Assembly: GCF_000003815.2 (NCBI RefSeq)
Contig: NC_049989.1
Coordinates: 17,625,304-17,689,303 of the forward strand
Length of the DNA stretch: 64,000 bases
Direction of reading: 5' to 3'
Source: Branchiostoma floridae
Lineage: Eukaryota > Chordata > Leptocardii > Amphioxiformes > Branchiostomatidae
Shown here: one piece after another, positions 21,483-34,289 of the stretch
Layout of the letters: the number at the start of each line of letters is the position of its first letter
Numbering within the stretch: the stretch's first letter is position 1
Notes under the pieces: model-generated
Told to the model about the DNA's origin: nothing
What the model saw: the letters and a program-made list of their open reading frames with translations, nothing else
The model's database searches: none
Made by a program: the position numbers and the translations under genes

Positions 21483-21829
21483 TAAAACGCATTCGGATCG
21501 GCCGCAGGGAAGAGATTTGTCACACATAAACAGTGGATGCCCATGTGACCGTGACGCGTCGTCAAATGTGCTATAACGGATTTGGCTTGAAATGGCACGT
21601 TATTGACGGAATCCATGCCATCATCGTAATCGAAAAGTGGAAACATAACCTCCGTAAACACATTCAGATCAGCCGATTGTGGCGAGATTTGCCATTCATA
21701 CATGATACAAGTATATGCCAATGTTTCTGCAACATGTGATCGAATCTGGTAACGGATTTATCTAAATGGCACAGTATTGACGAAATTGATTCTATTATCA
21801 TTGACCAAAACTGAAAATGTAACCTGAAT
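21483..21829 (+). repeat. Diverged tandem duplication, period about 174 bp
   Basis: 21,483-21,655 and 21,656-21,829 align: cattcNgatcNgccg, gagatttg, aacggattt, ggcacNNtattgacg and aacctNaatg/ccg. About 70% identical by eye, no open frame conserved. Confidence 0.65.
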
Positions 21830-23320
21830 GTTGAGTATGCCATAAACAAAGTGTCTAATTTTTCTTTTATCAAGCCTCAAAGCTCCAAACAACAGGTTTA
21901 AATTGAGTTTACTACAAAAATGTTCACTCTTCCATCCTAGTAAAAATCCTTACTACCTTTTCCCATCTAACTACTGCAAATCTTGAAATGTCTGCAGTGG
22001 TTCTATTTCCAAGGTGACCTCCCCACAACAAATTTGTGATACTACAAATATGCATTTCCAGTGTACTAATACCTATACTGTACTACAAAATTGTTTCAAC
22101 TGGGAACTTAAACATTTTCAAAATACCATGAAAACTTCCTTCCTCCATCTACTGCAAAATCTAGTTCCTGTGAAAATAAATGGATTTAGTTACTGTACCA
22201 TGTAAAAACTGCTCATGCACCATGCAATATAGATGTCGTTCTTATCTAAATCTGTGTCAAGCAGGAGATTTGATAAACTGTGACACATCTCCATTACCAG
22301 GCATGCTGCAGTACAGCAACGATTTTCCATTTCAATTTCAGCCTGGAGTATGCTACATTTATCATACACTGCGCTACATTCTTGTAAATGAAAGACTTCA
22401 TCATTCTAAAATACATGTATTTTTGCGAGATGGGGCAGTCAGAAATGTATTTTTTATCCACTACCTCAAATTATTTCTTTATACCAAGGATTGAATACTG
22501 TAAATATTTTAGTGTTTGAAATTTTCATGCTTTTTTTGGTGACAAATATGCATTTCTACAAAATTGTTTCAACAGCAAACTTGAAACAAGCTTCAAAAAC
22601 CTCTTTTCTCCTTCCATCTACCATGAAATTGCGATCCCGTATTTCAAAACTTGATTTAGAACAAAATTAAAACACTGGGAGAACCTCCCTAATAATAATA
22701 CCTAGTGAAATAAAGCCACTGCACCCTTGATAAATTCACAGCATGCATAGTTCTTGACTCTTGGCAGCTGTATAATTTGAAAAACTAGTATGACAAAATG
22801 CTTGCCCTAAATTCTTTGAATGGTACAGTCCTAACTATGGACACATGTACATTGTTGTATATATATATATATATATGTGTGTGTATGCATACATGTGTAA
22901 GTACCACTGCCCGGCCAACCACTGTAAAATTGTATTGGCCATTCCAGGAAAAGATAAGAAGAGTCAATAAAGCAGTCAAGGAAAGTTGAGTACATATTGT
23001 TAAGATCTCTATATGGAATTTAGCTCTAAGCTTCACTTGTGTATACTGACAGTGTTAAGTGTGATGAAATCAATGAATACACAACAGGATCAGATAGATA
23101 CACTATTCTACTCAGTCCAAGCTACTTCACAGTTTTAACTGTGCATGCACATTGTTATAATATTTGCATTGTGGGTAATATGTCAAAGTTGAAGGCCCCT
23201 GAGACTTATTAATAAACACATATGGCCATAGTGGACAAATCACATTGGACAAAAACAATACTCTGTTGTCCCAGGTTACCCTCCGTCACAGAGTGACAAC
23301 AAATCTACAAAGAGTCCAAA

Positions 23321-23532
23321 TACTGTAAATGCAGAAATAATCGCGGTGGATTAATGTTCGCGGTTTTCGCGGCGGCCGCTTCACCGCGAATTTAAAACCA
23401 CCGCGAACATTTTTCCATAACAGTGAGAGACTACAGTGCATGGTGCAACCGCGAAATTAAAACCACCGCTAAAAGTCCATTTTCCCGCTACCGCGAAATT
23501 AAATCCCCGCAAACTTAAATGCATTTACAGTA
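23321..23532. mobile_element. 212-bp palindromic MITE, mariner-like ends
   Basis: tactgtaaatgca ... tgcatttacagta, bounded by TA at both sides, which fits a TA target duplication with CTGTAAATGCA ends. The body consists of words such as cgcggtgg, accgcgaa and ttcgcggt. This is the best preserved copy. No transposase is present. Confidence 0.85.
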
Positions 23533-23790
23533 TTTCATAGAGGTATGAGATCTCCGAACTCAAATGTTCTGAAATTGCTTTTTTGAAACCTTAATCCCAC
23601 TAAACAAGTATGAACTTCACTCGGCCGGATTTAATGTATCGTCCCACACAGCTGGATTACAACACATGTACAGAGCTGTAAAACTAAAAGCCTACGTCAT
23701 GAGGCACATTGCAGGCATTAAACTAATCATAAATCACAAAAGCGCGACCTCGTAAAGTCATTGGTACATTCCTGGAAAGACTACAGTAAC

Positions 23791-24124
23791 CAGGGCTCGA
23801 AATACCCACTTGAAAATGCAACCACATTTTGCTTTGCACAACTTAATTTTAAACCAAGGTTGCACACTGGGCAACCTGAAATTTTGCAGTTGGAACACTG
23901 TTTCTCCCCCACATATGCGCATAAGCTTTTGTATCTATTTTTTGATAACATGAAACATATTACATAGTTACATATAACTGGAAGAATTGATAATAGATAA
24001 GTAGCTCATTTGAAGAAAGTAACAACTTGAAAGTGGGGCAACCTGAAATGTTCATGGCGCAACCTGGCTTTTGACTCAGGTTGCCAGTTGGACAAACTGG
24101 CTGAAAAAAGTATTTTGAGCACTG
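23791..24124. mobile_element. CAGGG-end foldback element (gcaacc type)
   Basis: Starts cagggctcgaaataccc and ends gtattttgagcactg. The inner words are gcaacctg / caggttgc. Confidence 0.8.
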
Positions 24125-24138
24125 AGTAACTGTATCAG

Positions 24139-24467
24139 CAGGGCTCGAAATACTTTTACCTGCATTCCTGCACTGGTGCAGTTAACATTGACTTGAGAAT
24201 AACCTGCACCAGACAAATTTTACCTGCACCACTCAGAATTTAGGAAGTATGGATCATATCAAAATTGTTCAGGAACCACTGCTATTTTTTCTTTTGTACT
24301 TTATAGGTGGTAATAGTCAATGCAGCTAAATAACCACCCATATGCACCCACATCATATGACATTTTTGTATAAAACCCAGTACAGGCAGGTTAAGTGCAG
24401 TTAGATACCAGAAATACCTGCGCAGCTCCAATTTTACCTGCATTTGCAGGTGGTATTTCGAGCCCTG
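24139..24467. mobile_element. CAGGG-end foldback element (tgcagg type)
   Basis: 329 bp. Starts cagggctcgaaatac and ends gtatttcgagccctg, a perfect inverted match at the edges. It lies 14 bp from the previous element. Confidence 0.88.
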
Positions 24468-24642
24468 GTATGACATATAAGACATACAATCATTAGAGTC
24501 ATAAAAGAAATACAGTCAAAGACTAGAACAATAACTTTACATCAGCTTTACAATACCAATGCAAAGAGTTGTTCTAGGATTATTGGGCAACGATATCAAT
24601 TCTCTCTGACATCACAATGTATTATATTAAACTCTGGTAAAG

Positions 24643-25012
24643 CCTAGGAAAAAAAATGTTGTGTTTCCTGTTTGACGACCTTCCCTAGAAAGACCTGCCA
24701 ACTTTTTTGGGGGGTGGTCAGTGGAGTCACATAGCTTCCAGTTAGAATTTTTGTTCAGCCTGCTTCCTATTGAAGTAAAAACACTGCTTGTACAATATTG
24801 AAGGATAAATGTATCTATTATGCCCGAAATGAAAGTTTGACATTGAAAGACAAGTGTATATCAATTTACTTTGTTCAACTCTATTCTAATATGTATCGCC
24901 AGAGTTTTGGCAAGCCTAAAAAAAATTACAAGAAAAAAAAAAGATAACCCATACCTACTGACCCAAATTTCTTCTGGATTGAAACAGGAAACACAACATA
25001 TTTTCCCCTAGG
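24643..25012. mobile_element. 370-bp MITE with 30-bp inverted ends
   Basis: Left end cctaggaaaaaaaatgttgt + gtttcctgttt; right end is its reverse complement with few changes. A partial reverse copy lies at 30,709-30,965, inner parts aligning over about 250 bp. Confidence 0.82.
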
Positions 25013-25324
25013 CCTAACTCCATCGTGTACCCAGTAAGACCACACATAAAGAAGGGGAGAATTTAACGAGATCTACTTGACTAACGCAGCTTCAGTAATC
25101 CCAGAGGTATGTACAAAATAAAAAATCAAGGTGTTTCTTGATAAGGTCGTCATATTTTTATGCGAAATTCCTCAAGTACCAGACTGATTTATGCCTGTGG
25201 ATGTTAAAGGCAACCTTAGCAATATTAGCCCGAGTCAGGGTTGTAGAACTTCAACTTTGAAAGTCAATTTTTTAATATGAAGGTATGAAATAATGATGTA
25301 AAGGTGGGAATATAAGATGGCCTT

Positions 25325-25545
25325 ATCCAGATGGAACTTGTTATCACCAAGCACAGTAGGGGCATCTTCTCTGGATAGTTTTAAAGAACGCTTGCAGACA
25401 GATATGCAGGAGTTAGGTGTGACGGATTGTTCAGTGTAATGTAACCATCTGCTGCCGCACCGTGTGCCTGCGAAGCTGGTGTGTTATGCCGAAGGACGGT
25501 TATACCGGCTATATAGATACAGATTATATAGATACAGATTATCTC
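25325..25545 (+). mobile_element. LINE 3' fragment with its tail
   Basis: WNLLSPSTVGASSLDSFKER and 19 further residues to a stop at 25,437-25,439, the same family as the fragment at 28.6 kb. After the stop comes a 3' tail that ends in two copies of atatagatacagatt. The same tail occurs alone at 61,852-61,905. Confidence 0.75.
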
Positions 25546-26179
25546 CACTGTTGATGCTATAATGTTGCTTAGGTTGCCTTTAATATAAATCATAATGTGA
25601 CTTGTTTTAATGGTCAGAATCTTTCTCATATATTTCTGTTCTTTGCCTTCTCCCCCCTTCTGTTTTTCTGGATCAAGCCTAGATATATTTGGTTTGACAC
25701 CATTACACCCAATCCACCAGTACTTTACATAGGGATGATTGTAAGCTGTTAAATAATATATGGCTTTTACATGTGGCGCCTTGGCAATGCACTTGACGTC
25801 AGAGTTAAGGCTATTCCATTAAGGAACCTCTACGTAAAACAGCCCAGGGAGCATTTTATTATCCCTTTCATTTCAATTACCATTTATCATGTATCAAATG
25901 GGTTTTATCCCCGTTTTACCTTCACTTAAAATCTACAACTGTGCTTTAATTAAACTTCCTGGCTGTCCCTCCTGAATATGTAAATAGACTAGCTTGTGAG
26001 GTAAAAGCATTTACCCTCTGGGGCCTCTGGAAGACGATTTTCTCTCTTATCACTATGTTTCACTCAAAGAATGAAAAATACCATTAGAAGAATAGAGAAT
26101 GCAACTTTCCTTTTGTCTTGGAAGGCATGCAGAAATGTCTCAACCACTGAACCCAAAAAAAATATTTCCTACAACAACA

Positions 26180-26388
26180 TACTGTAATTCACTTTGTCTT
26201 CACGGTACCAAATTTTCACGGTCTGAGAAAATACATGTTCTCGGAACTTACTGTTCACTGTCGAGACAAGTGCGCATTAAAAAAGGCTGTGACTTATTTG
26301 TTATCAGTAATGATAAGTTCACGTTATAGTCGTCACAGTGAAAACCGTGAACATAACAGTACATTGAAAAAATCAGGAATTACAGTAG
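26180..26388. mobile_element. 209-bp palindromic MITE, related ends
   Basis: tactgtaattc ... gaattacagta with ttcacggt / accgtgaa words inside. It has the same TA-CTGTAA edges as the 212-bp family but a different body. Confidence 0.7.
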
Positions 26389-27104
26389 TGTAAATCATAA
26401 ATGTCTTACATTTCTCTGGGATTTAATTTTGCTGGAGTGTTCATGGTGGTTTTAGTTGGCTGTTAGAATAAGGGGACAGCAGACACACAGAAGAAGCACT
26501 TTCACAATAGTTTTAAGTTTGCAGTCAAGAGGCCACCTCTAAGACCACAAACATACATTGTCAAGTAAAACCACCACAAAAATTTCACATGGTTCCAAGA
26601 AAGGGGTGTGGCACTAATATCACTGATATACCTTTACTGATTAGGATAGAGCCTCCAGTTTTTGTTGTCCTTTACTGCTTGAGAGAAAATAACTTTAAGG
26701 CAAGATATTATTAAGTGCTGTGTGCAGAATAATCTGATACTGATAGCAACAATGAAGAATGATACATGTAGATGGATGAGAAGCAAGTGGAACATATGTC
26801 AACTGGGTTGTTCTGTAGGTCTCACAGCAGAGTTTCATGAGAACAGTTCACAAAATCTGAACCTTTCTTTTTATGATTCATGTAGCAGATCTCACTATCA
26901 TTATTATGTATTTTGTACTAATCTATGTATATAAAATTGTGTATAATTTTAGAAGACTCATTAGGTCTTAAAATGATGTAAACTGTATATACTTTGTCCG
27001 ATCCTTGCCTCTTACCTCATGACCTCAAAGAAAAGCTTTCAGGAATAAACAAACTAAGGTTCAATTATCTAATTGTTTTCCAACATTCTTTTTTTGGCGT
27101 TGGC

Positions 27105-27340
27105 GTGGCGTAACTGGTAGAGCGTTCGGCTCGGAATCAAAAGGTTCCGAGTTCGATTCCCACCTTGCCCCGACGTTGTGCCCTTGGGAAAGGCACTTTA
27201 CACGACTTTCCCTTACAGTGGAGTGACGCCCACCGAGCCTCTTCGGCCAATCTGTCTAACTGTGTGCCAAAAACACACTATGGATTTGGTGCGTCGATGT
27301 GCCAACATCTGCACATTGACTTCCACCAAGAACCGTTAAA
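27105..27340 (+). mobile_element. tRNA-derived SINE
   Basis: The head has a Pol III A box (gtggcgtaactggtagagcg) and B box (gagttcgattcccacc) at tRNA spacing, but the acceptor arms do not pair. The body contains ggcactttacacgactttcc and then a unique part; the tail is T/A-rich. Confidence 0.75.
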
Positions 27341-28082
27341 TTTTTTTATTTATTTTTTATTCTTTTTTTTTCACAATTGCTCAAACAATTTACCATATGT
27401 CTTCTACATAGTGTACACCTCAACTAGTCCCACATTTTTCCTGTTATGTATATCACCAAAATCTAACTACATTGTCCTTCATTCACATTATAGTTTGAGT
27501 CGACAATAGGGGGGAATATTGATTGCAATAACTGCATGTGCATGATCATTATTTGGTGATCAGTCATGTGTGGTTGTTTCAGTACTGGAAATTGGTTTGA
27601 CTTGAGGATAAAAGCTACAGCAATTGTTATACAAAAGAGATCCACACCGACTAGGAGAGGCCTAGCAGGGACAATACTGTAAATTCTGTCATTTTTTGCA
27701 TGGAAGTCATTTCTTGGTTAAAGCGCAAAGGAGATTTACTGAGTTTTTTTAAAGTTTGTGGCTAAAACGATTCTGTAGTACAGTAGGCTCAGACACATAT
27801 TCCCAGCGTCGTAAATTTGCTGTGGAGGCTTTACCACGAAAAGAAGCTACAGTAAATGTTTTAAGATTTACAAAATGCATCATTATTTATAGTACCACAG
27901 CATGCAAACATGTCCCTGACTTTGTCAGGTATAAACTGTCTGTTTGAACTTTTATACATTTTGTATGTCTATGTTTCATTTGGATGTGTCAAGTTGGCAG
28001 GAGTTAGCTCAGCAGACAAATAATCTGTCGTGGTTAGCTTGACACATCCCTTTTTCTTTCCCTCTTCTCTAATATGTTCTTT

Positions 28083-28407
28083 CAGGGCTTGAAATACCAC
28101 CTGCATATGCAGGTTAGTACAGGTAAAATTGGAGCTGTGCAGGTATTTTTGGTGTCTACCTGCACTTACCTGCACTGGTCCATTACTGGCTTTTATACAA
28201 TATAAATGTCCAATGATGTTGGTGTGTATGGATTGTTATTAACTGCATTGATAAAGTATAAAAGAAAAAAAAATTGTTCCTCAACAATCTAATATGATCC
28301 ATACTTTCTAAATTCAGAGTGGTGCAGGTAAAATTTGTCTGGTGCAGGTGATTTTCAAAGTTACCTGCACCAGTGCAGGTATGCAGAAAAAAGTATTTCG
28401 AGCCCTG
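28083..28407. mobile_element. CAGGG-end foldback element (tgcagg type)
   Basis: 325 bp. Starts cagggcttgaaatac and ends gtatttcgagccctg. Its core aligns with the copy at 24.1 kb in the opposite orientation. Confidence 0.88.
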
Positions 28408-28599
28408 GCAATTATTGTTGCAAGACATGAAACTGTCGATCATAATTCAAGATTCTATTTCTCCATTGGACTTTCTATATACACAATTTTGTGCATTTGG
28501 CAGCACAAAGGTACGTAATGTCTTCTGTAACAGACAAAAAAGAGCCTTCAGTCCACTTTATTCAATCACTCCGTTAACCAGATTGCGATCAGGCCCTGG

Positions 28600-28905
28600 T
28601 GAAGTGCTTTTCTCCATGTGCCAGAAATAAACACACAGAAATCGCACGGATAATGCCCCCAAATTGGTTTCTCCATTACCCAGCAGCCCGGGAAGCCTAT
28701 TTCCAGTCTGACCTCTGGACTTGGACTCGAGAAGCGAACGATCTGTCGACAGAGTTACCAACTAGGATTGATGTGCTCAAAAATTCGTATTTTCCCAGAA
28801 CAATCATAGAGTGGAATTTGTTATCACCAAACACAGAAGGGGCATCTTCGTTGGATAGTTTTAAAGAGCATTTACAGATAGATGTGCAAAAGCAAAAGCC
28901 CTGAC
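28600..28905 (+). pseudogene. LINE fragment: C-terminus of a reverse-transcriptase ORF
   Basis: The frame reads EIARIMPPNWFLHYPAAREA ... VLKNSYFPRTIIEWNLLSPN ... SSLDSFKEHLQ and then stops. The motif SFFPRTIxxWNxLP ... SLxxFKxxL is the usual C-terminal end of CR1-like and related LINE ORF2 proteins. Everything upstream of the last roughly 100 codons is missing, the typical 5' truncation. Confidence 0.75.
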
Positions 28906-29647
28906 TGCCATTGGTGCATAAATTAGGTGCGCAATGAAAAACACTAGGTGCACAATGCAAAAGCCCAAAATTTCGGAAACATGAAGTTTTTGAAAATATT
29001 ATGCACCTAGTATTTCAGTCAAGTCCACCAGTTGCTGAAGGGTTCACCTTATCTCAATATGCAGCACATTCCTGTCATTGAACTAGGAATAAAAATTATT
29101 AGAGGGTGCAATTCAGTGACACCTATCAGCATATGAAAAATGTTCACTAACAAAAAGTATTAGCAGAAGTAAATGCATGCCCAAAGTGTTCCCCTTGAAT
29201 GAGAATATACTTGAGAAAACCTGACTTTCCAAGATCCGGTCTGGTCTATTTTAGAATACCAAAAAATGATCTATTTCTGATAGAAGTATATTCCAAGCAT
29301 TTTTGTTTAAATCCAGGACTCCCCTTAAGCTTTCATCTCTTTCCCTAGATTCAGACAAACACTGTTTATATCTCTGCAAGATATTGAAACAATCATGCAG
29401 GACAATGAAACACGCACAATCACCAAAAAAGGATGTTTCTAAGTCAGCAAGATATCCAGACACAGGACTTCATCAAACTGGTAAATGGCTTCCTAAAGTT
29501 TCCTTGGAATCCTCAAATACTACACGAGAAACCCTGTAAATAGTTTCATCAGGTTGGTTTAGGAACTTCGATCAAGGGAGAAAGGATCATGGCAAAGTTG
29601 GAGGATGTGGCTTAGCAAAGATTATTTTGAATAGATTGTACCAAAGG
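28906..29647. other. No gene seen
   Basis: A+T-rich with short chance frames; gtgcNcaatg repeats at 28,915-28,960 only. Confidence 0.5.
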
Positions 29648-29889
29648 GATGTCCCTGTAGCTCAACAGCATTACGGATAAGCTCTTGGTACCAATTGGGA
29701 CTCGTTCAAATCCTGGGAAGGGCATCTTGCAATTAGGTCTTTCAGAAGGGACAAAAATGGGGTCTTATGTTAAAGGGGGTGCCTCAAATATGTTAAAAAA
29801 GGTAGGGCTGGCAACCCCTCCCTGTGAAAATACATTTCTGTATATCCTGCTACTGAAACAGCAAGGAAACTTGCTGACCAATGTGCCAC

Positions 29890-29955
<66 letters not shown>
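29648..29955 (+). mobile_element. SINE-like element with (ACAG)n tail
   Basis: tRNA-like head (gtccctgtagctcaacagca; B box gactcgttcaaatcctgg), a body with gggctggcaacccctccctg, and an ACAG microsatellite of about 17 units (29,889-29,955) as its tail. Confidence 0.55.
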
Positions 29956-30708
29956 TCCCCACACAAACACACACACACAAAACGACACCTGCATTTTTCA
30001 TTGAGATAGTGTGAGTGTACTGTTTGTACAAACAGATCCCAGAAATAGTTAGAGTGGAAAGAAGTGGAAAAGTTGGAGCTGAAAGAAGTGGATTTAAGCA
30101 GTAGTCATGATGAACTGCTAGTTCAGAACTACTCATCCCAGTTAAGTCCAATCTGCGTCATCCTAGGACGTACCAACCAGCATCACCATTTCTTAGGTCA
30201 TAACAGATGTTCAGTTTCGTTCAGTTCTTTTGAAATTCAGCCCAAATGTTACGTTATGTTACCAGGCTTTGTAGCAAAGTTATTTTTCTTTATGTTGCAG
30301 GGCTCAAGATGAAAATTCGCAGATCACCATTTATTCCACATTGGTAATCACACTGACAGAGGTAACTGAACATTAATTTTCTTTTAAGAGTAATTGATTA
30401 ATGGACCGGTACAGTTGCAAGATATTCATGTAGCATTATGTTAGCAATCAAACCTGACAAGCCAAAGCATTCACAAATCTAACAAACATTTTTGAAGGAA
30501 GTGAATATTCAAAACAAAGAAATAAATAAGCACGGCCTACAATTTCATATACAACTAATCTGAGGTACCTGCTTAAGCTTGCCGTTGGTAAATTTATCGG
30601 CCCCTAAATTCCAAATCACATACCTGAATTTGAGTTAGACGCACTATTACTAGAGCTTGTCTGCAACCGTCACAACTTGGCAACATCATTTATCTACAGT
30701 TGATTAGG

Positions 30709-30965
30709 CCTAGGAAAAAAATGTTGTGTTTCCTGTTTCAGTACTGAAAAAACAGGGTAGGTAGATAGGGAAATCTTTTTTTCAGACTTGGGCCAAAACT
30801 CTAGTGATACAATAAACTGAAATGCCTGAGGACACTTATATTTTTAATGCCAAACTGGAATTTTGTGCACAATGGGTACAAGTCTATGGATACATTTATC
30901 CTTCAATAGATAGGACAAGCAGGCTGAATAAAAACTGGAAAGTAATTGAGACTCCACTCAATGCA
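30709..30965. mobile_element. Partial copy of the 370-bp MITE
   Basis: Starts cctaggaaaaaaatgttgtg and matches the element at 24.6 kb, reversed, with the second end lost. Confidence 0.7.
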
Positions 30966-32645
30966 TTTTCAAGTGGGCAAGTGGGTATTTTGAACACTGC
31001 AGTGTAACGACTCCCCCACCTAGCAGCACTGGCCACAGCTTCCTGCCATTATTTAGTAATTGTTTTAGGCATTTTCAATTTTTTCAGAGACTTTTTATGT
31101 TTACGTGTTTGCACGGGAAGTGCTTGTTTACCAGACACTATCAGCATTGCTACACTACATCACAGTATAACAACTCCCCCACCTAGCACCACCGGCCACA
31201 GCTTCCTGCCATTATTTAGCACAGTCATCTATAATGTATGAACCACAGAGAGACATCCATTGATTTTCCCATATTCCCTGCACCTCTAACCATTACCCAA
31301 TGATAGAACCTGCATAAATCGGGGCTTTCCAAGGCTCCGGCTAGAATAATTCCTGCTCTGTCAAACTCTATCTTGAAGCTTTTATCACCTATTTTTCCTT
31401 GTTTGTAATTTACAAGAACATCTCAAAATAAAATTTGATTGTCTAAGATTTTCTTCTTGTTGGAATCAGAATGAGTGCCAGATATCTGCCAAAAAAGATT
31501 TACAGTTTGAAATCTCAACAAAAAGTCCTTTTCAAGATGCCTGCATGAATTACAGTAGCTGCTTGTCACACAGAATGCAACGGTAAGGTTAGGATAAAGA
31601 AATCTGGGTTTTGGATTAACAGATGCTGCAAGCAACAGAAATATTTCTGCCAATCTGAACTTCTACAGGGAAAAGATTAATTACGCTGTTAAAATTAAAA
31701 CACAAATATTACTCATTTTCTCAACATGGGCATTTCTTTATCATCATCATCATCATAATTTACCAATAATTGCTAATGATTATCGTAAGTGGAACAGGTC
31801 ATTCTCTTTTATCAGATAAGCAAGGCACTGGTGACAATACTGCAACGGCTCTTTCAATTTTTACGAATGAATAAAGACCTTTACAGCAATTTTTGCCACA
31901 CAGGGCTAAGTACAGGTCTGAGTTGATAAATATGAAATTCACTAATTTCTCCTTGCTTTTCAGTTATAGCTATAGAACAAATAAAAGAAAATGTGTTTTT
32001 GTGGCACGTTTATCTGATGCATCATTCATGAACTATGCGTTTTTATACATGATTAATTATATTTTGCACTAGCCTAAATAATATAGTACAGTTCTCTATT
32101 TGCTAAATCAACTACATTTTATGATAAAATAGCATTTGTCTTTTATTGTATTCACATTATAGTATCTACATAATCGTCATTCCATATATAGGGGTGCGGG
32201 TATGTTAAATGGTCATTCACTTCAATCATCTAATACAGGTGGATATAAATCATAAAAATTATTAAGGAAGACTACTTTAATATCTCATAATGCTAGATTC
32301 CAAGCTAGGACAAAAAAGTCATTGAATCCTATTGCTTGCTACATGGGTACAACCCAGACAGACACCCATAAATACAGTCGCTAGGATAAAAAGCTTGCCA
32401 TTTGAAATGGATGCTAGTGCTACTCGTGCCATAGAGCATTTCTGAATCTCAATGCTTGTTAATTAATTATCTAATTTTGTATATCCAGGCCTTTCAATTA
32501 CATTTGGGGGAACAAACATTGTATTTGACCTGGTACACATGCCTGGTGAAAATTTTAGGTGCACAGAGAAAATTTGGTACACAAGATACGATAAAGAAGA
32601 ATGTATAAAAAACTAGAGTTCAACAAACCCATCTCTTCGCCAAAT
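30966..32645. other. No gene seen apart from a direct repeat
   Basis: Very A+T-rich; only the 31.0/31.2 kb direct repeat and a (CAT)n run near 31,741-31,756. Confidence 0.5.
31004..31222 (+). repeat. Direct repeat of about 56 bp
   Basis: actcccccacctagca ... ggccacagcttcctgccatt + atttag at 31,009-31,055 and again at 31,174-31,220, about 163 bp apart. Confidence 0.85.
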
Positions 32646-32739
32646 AATCATGCCTTTATTCAAGACTTTAAGGTCTTATTCATGTATTACTAAATCATGC
32701 CTTTATTTAAGACTTTAAGGTCTTATTCATCTATTACTA
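32646..32739 (+). repeat. Two-copy 47-bp tandem repeat
   Basis: aatcatgcctttatt ... attacta repeated at 32,646 and 32,693 with two or three changes; each contains the hairpin agactttaaggtctt. Confidence 0.9.
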
Positions 32740-33029
32740 AATAGTACCTACCCCCAAACCCCACAAATGCTACCAAAACAAGACCTGATTGTACAAGATG
32801 ACCTGATAGCACCCCTGGTCAATCAGAATTTCAAGCTTTTCAGTGTCCAGCTCAAGGCTTGTCAGTGTTTCCTCCAGCAAAAACATCTGTCAAACAGATG
32901 TGTCCATAGATATAGGTCAAGTGAGATACATGTATATACAAAACAGTTTATTTCTGTTAATTGGCCACTGATTACAATTAAATGCATCTTTCCATGTAGA
33001 TTATTATTTTAAGTACTCATTCTATCTAC

Positions 33030-33720
33030 ATACCAAAAAATCCTGATGATCCGTCAACACGTTCTCGAGTTATTCTCGTTCAAAGTTTGAAAGGAAATCG
33101 GTGCCTGCAGTTCCCAAAAAGCCGCTAGGGGGTCCAAACTCACAGCACTTACTCTCTGCCCCAAGGGCTATCTACCACTCAAAAATCATGACCACAGCAT
33201 ATCCAAAACACGAAGTGTCAAAAATAAAAGTTTTGCTGCAGTACCTTAGGCAGTCACTAGGGGGCCCATTATCGAACTTGACCTTCGTTTTCTTGACCCC
33301 CACCCACCTACCAAATATCATCAGGATCCATTCAAGGGTTCTCGAGTTATCTTGCTTACAGACAAACGCACTTACATACAAATCCCGCTACAGCGCCGTA
33401 GGTAAGAGCCAGGTAAACCATTTTCGCACTTGACCTTCCTCTCCAAAACCGCTACACACCTACCAAGTTTCTTGAAAATCGCCCAGCTAGATTTTGACTT
33501 ATGCTGCCCAAAACAAACTGCAAAAAACATACCAAGCTCGCTGCAGTACCGTAGGAAAACGCCAGGTAAACCGTTTTCGAACTTGGCATTCCTTTCGACA
33601 ACCGCTACACACCTACCAAAAATCACAAAGTTCCATCTACAATTTCTCGAGTTATATGCTGTTGACCTACATACAGACCCAAGTCGACAAAAACATACTC
33701 TATCGCCATTGGCGAAGAGA
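33030..33720 (+). repeat. Array of retroposon-3'-end-like units
   Basis: Four units of about 130-155 bp begin near 33,103, 33,233, 33,389 and 33,539. Shared strings are gctgcagtaccgtagg, cgccaggtaaaccgttttcg, cacctaccaa and gttctcgagttat. The last string is typical just before the simple-repeat tail of some invertebrate retroposons. A single related unit lies at 16,575-16,640 (gttcttgagttatc, then a CA repeat). Confidence 0.7.
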
Positions 33721-34289
33721 ATAAGTGAAACTATTTACATACCTCATTGCCTTTTTCAGAGGTTAAATTTGAACATCAGGTTAAATTTGAAAATTCAGAC
33801 AAGTTATACGAAAATTTTAGGTTTTTTCTTTCTTTTCTTACACTGAAATGTCAAACAGAATATACTATACCGTAGTATACGCTAGTACATTGTGTAACCC
33901 TGCACAAATGCTATACCGGTACATCTGCAGTCCAAATACCTCTATCATTGGTGGATAAAAGCGCATGAACACCCAGTATTTCAAGTCATGCATCAAATGG
34001 AACGTATGTACTGAAAGTGTGAATCTGACTTGACTTTGCTCTATCTATGGTGGACTATCTATCTCTGTAAACTACACATCACCCACCAAATTAGTCAATT
34101 TCCTCTACCTCCGCAATTAACTCCAACGGGCCCCCGTGCTAGTATTCTCCTCTCCCCAGCATATTTGCTTTCCCATTGCTTCTGAATTATATACAAGACA
34201 GACTTTTGATGGAGGGATGGCGGTGGCATTAAATGGCAACTGGGATTCAAGTCACGTCCACTGCCATAACGTGCTATAAAATCATCCGA

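Noticed and set aside
27105-27180. A functional tRNA gene
   Set aside because: A and B boxes are present but the acceptor stem does not pair, and the sequence continues into a SINE body.
29765-30151. A frame with repeated VCLS residues
   Set aside because: Translation of the (ACAG)n microsatellite.
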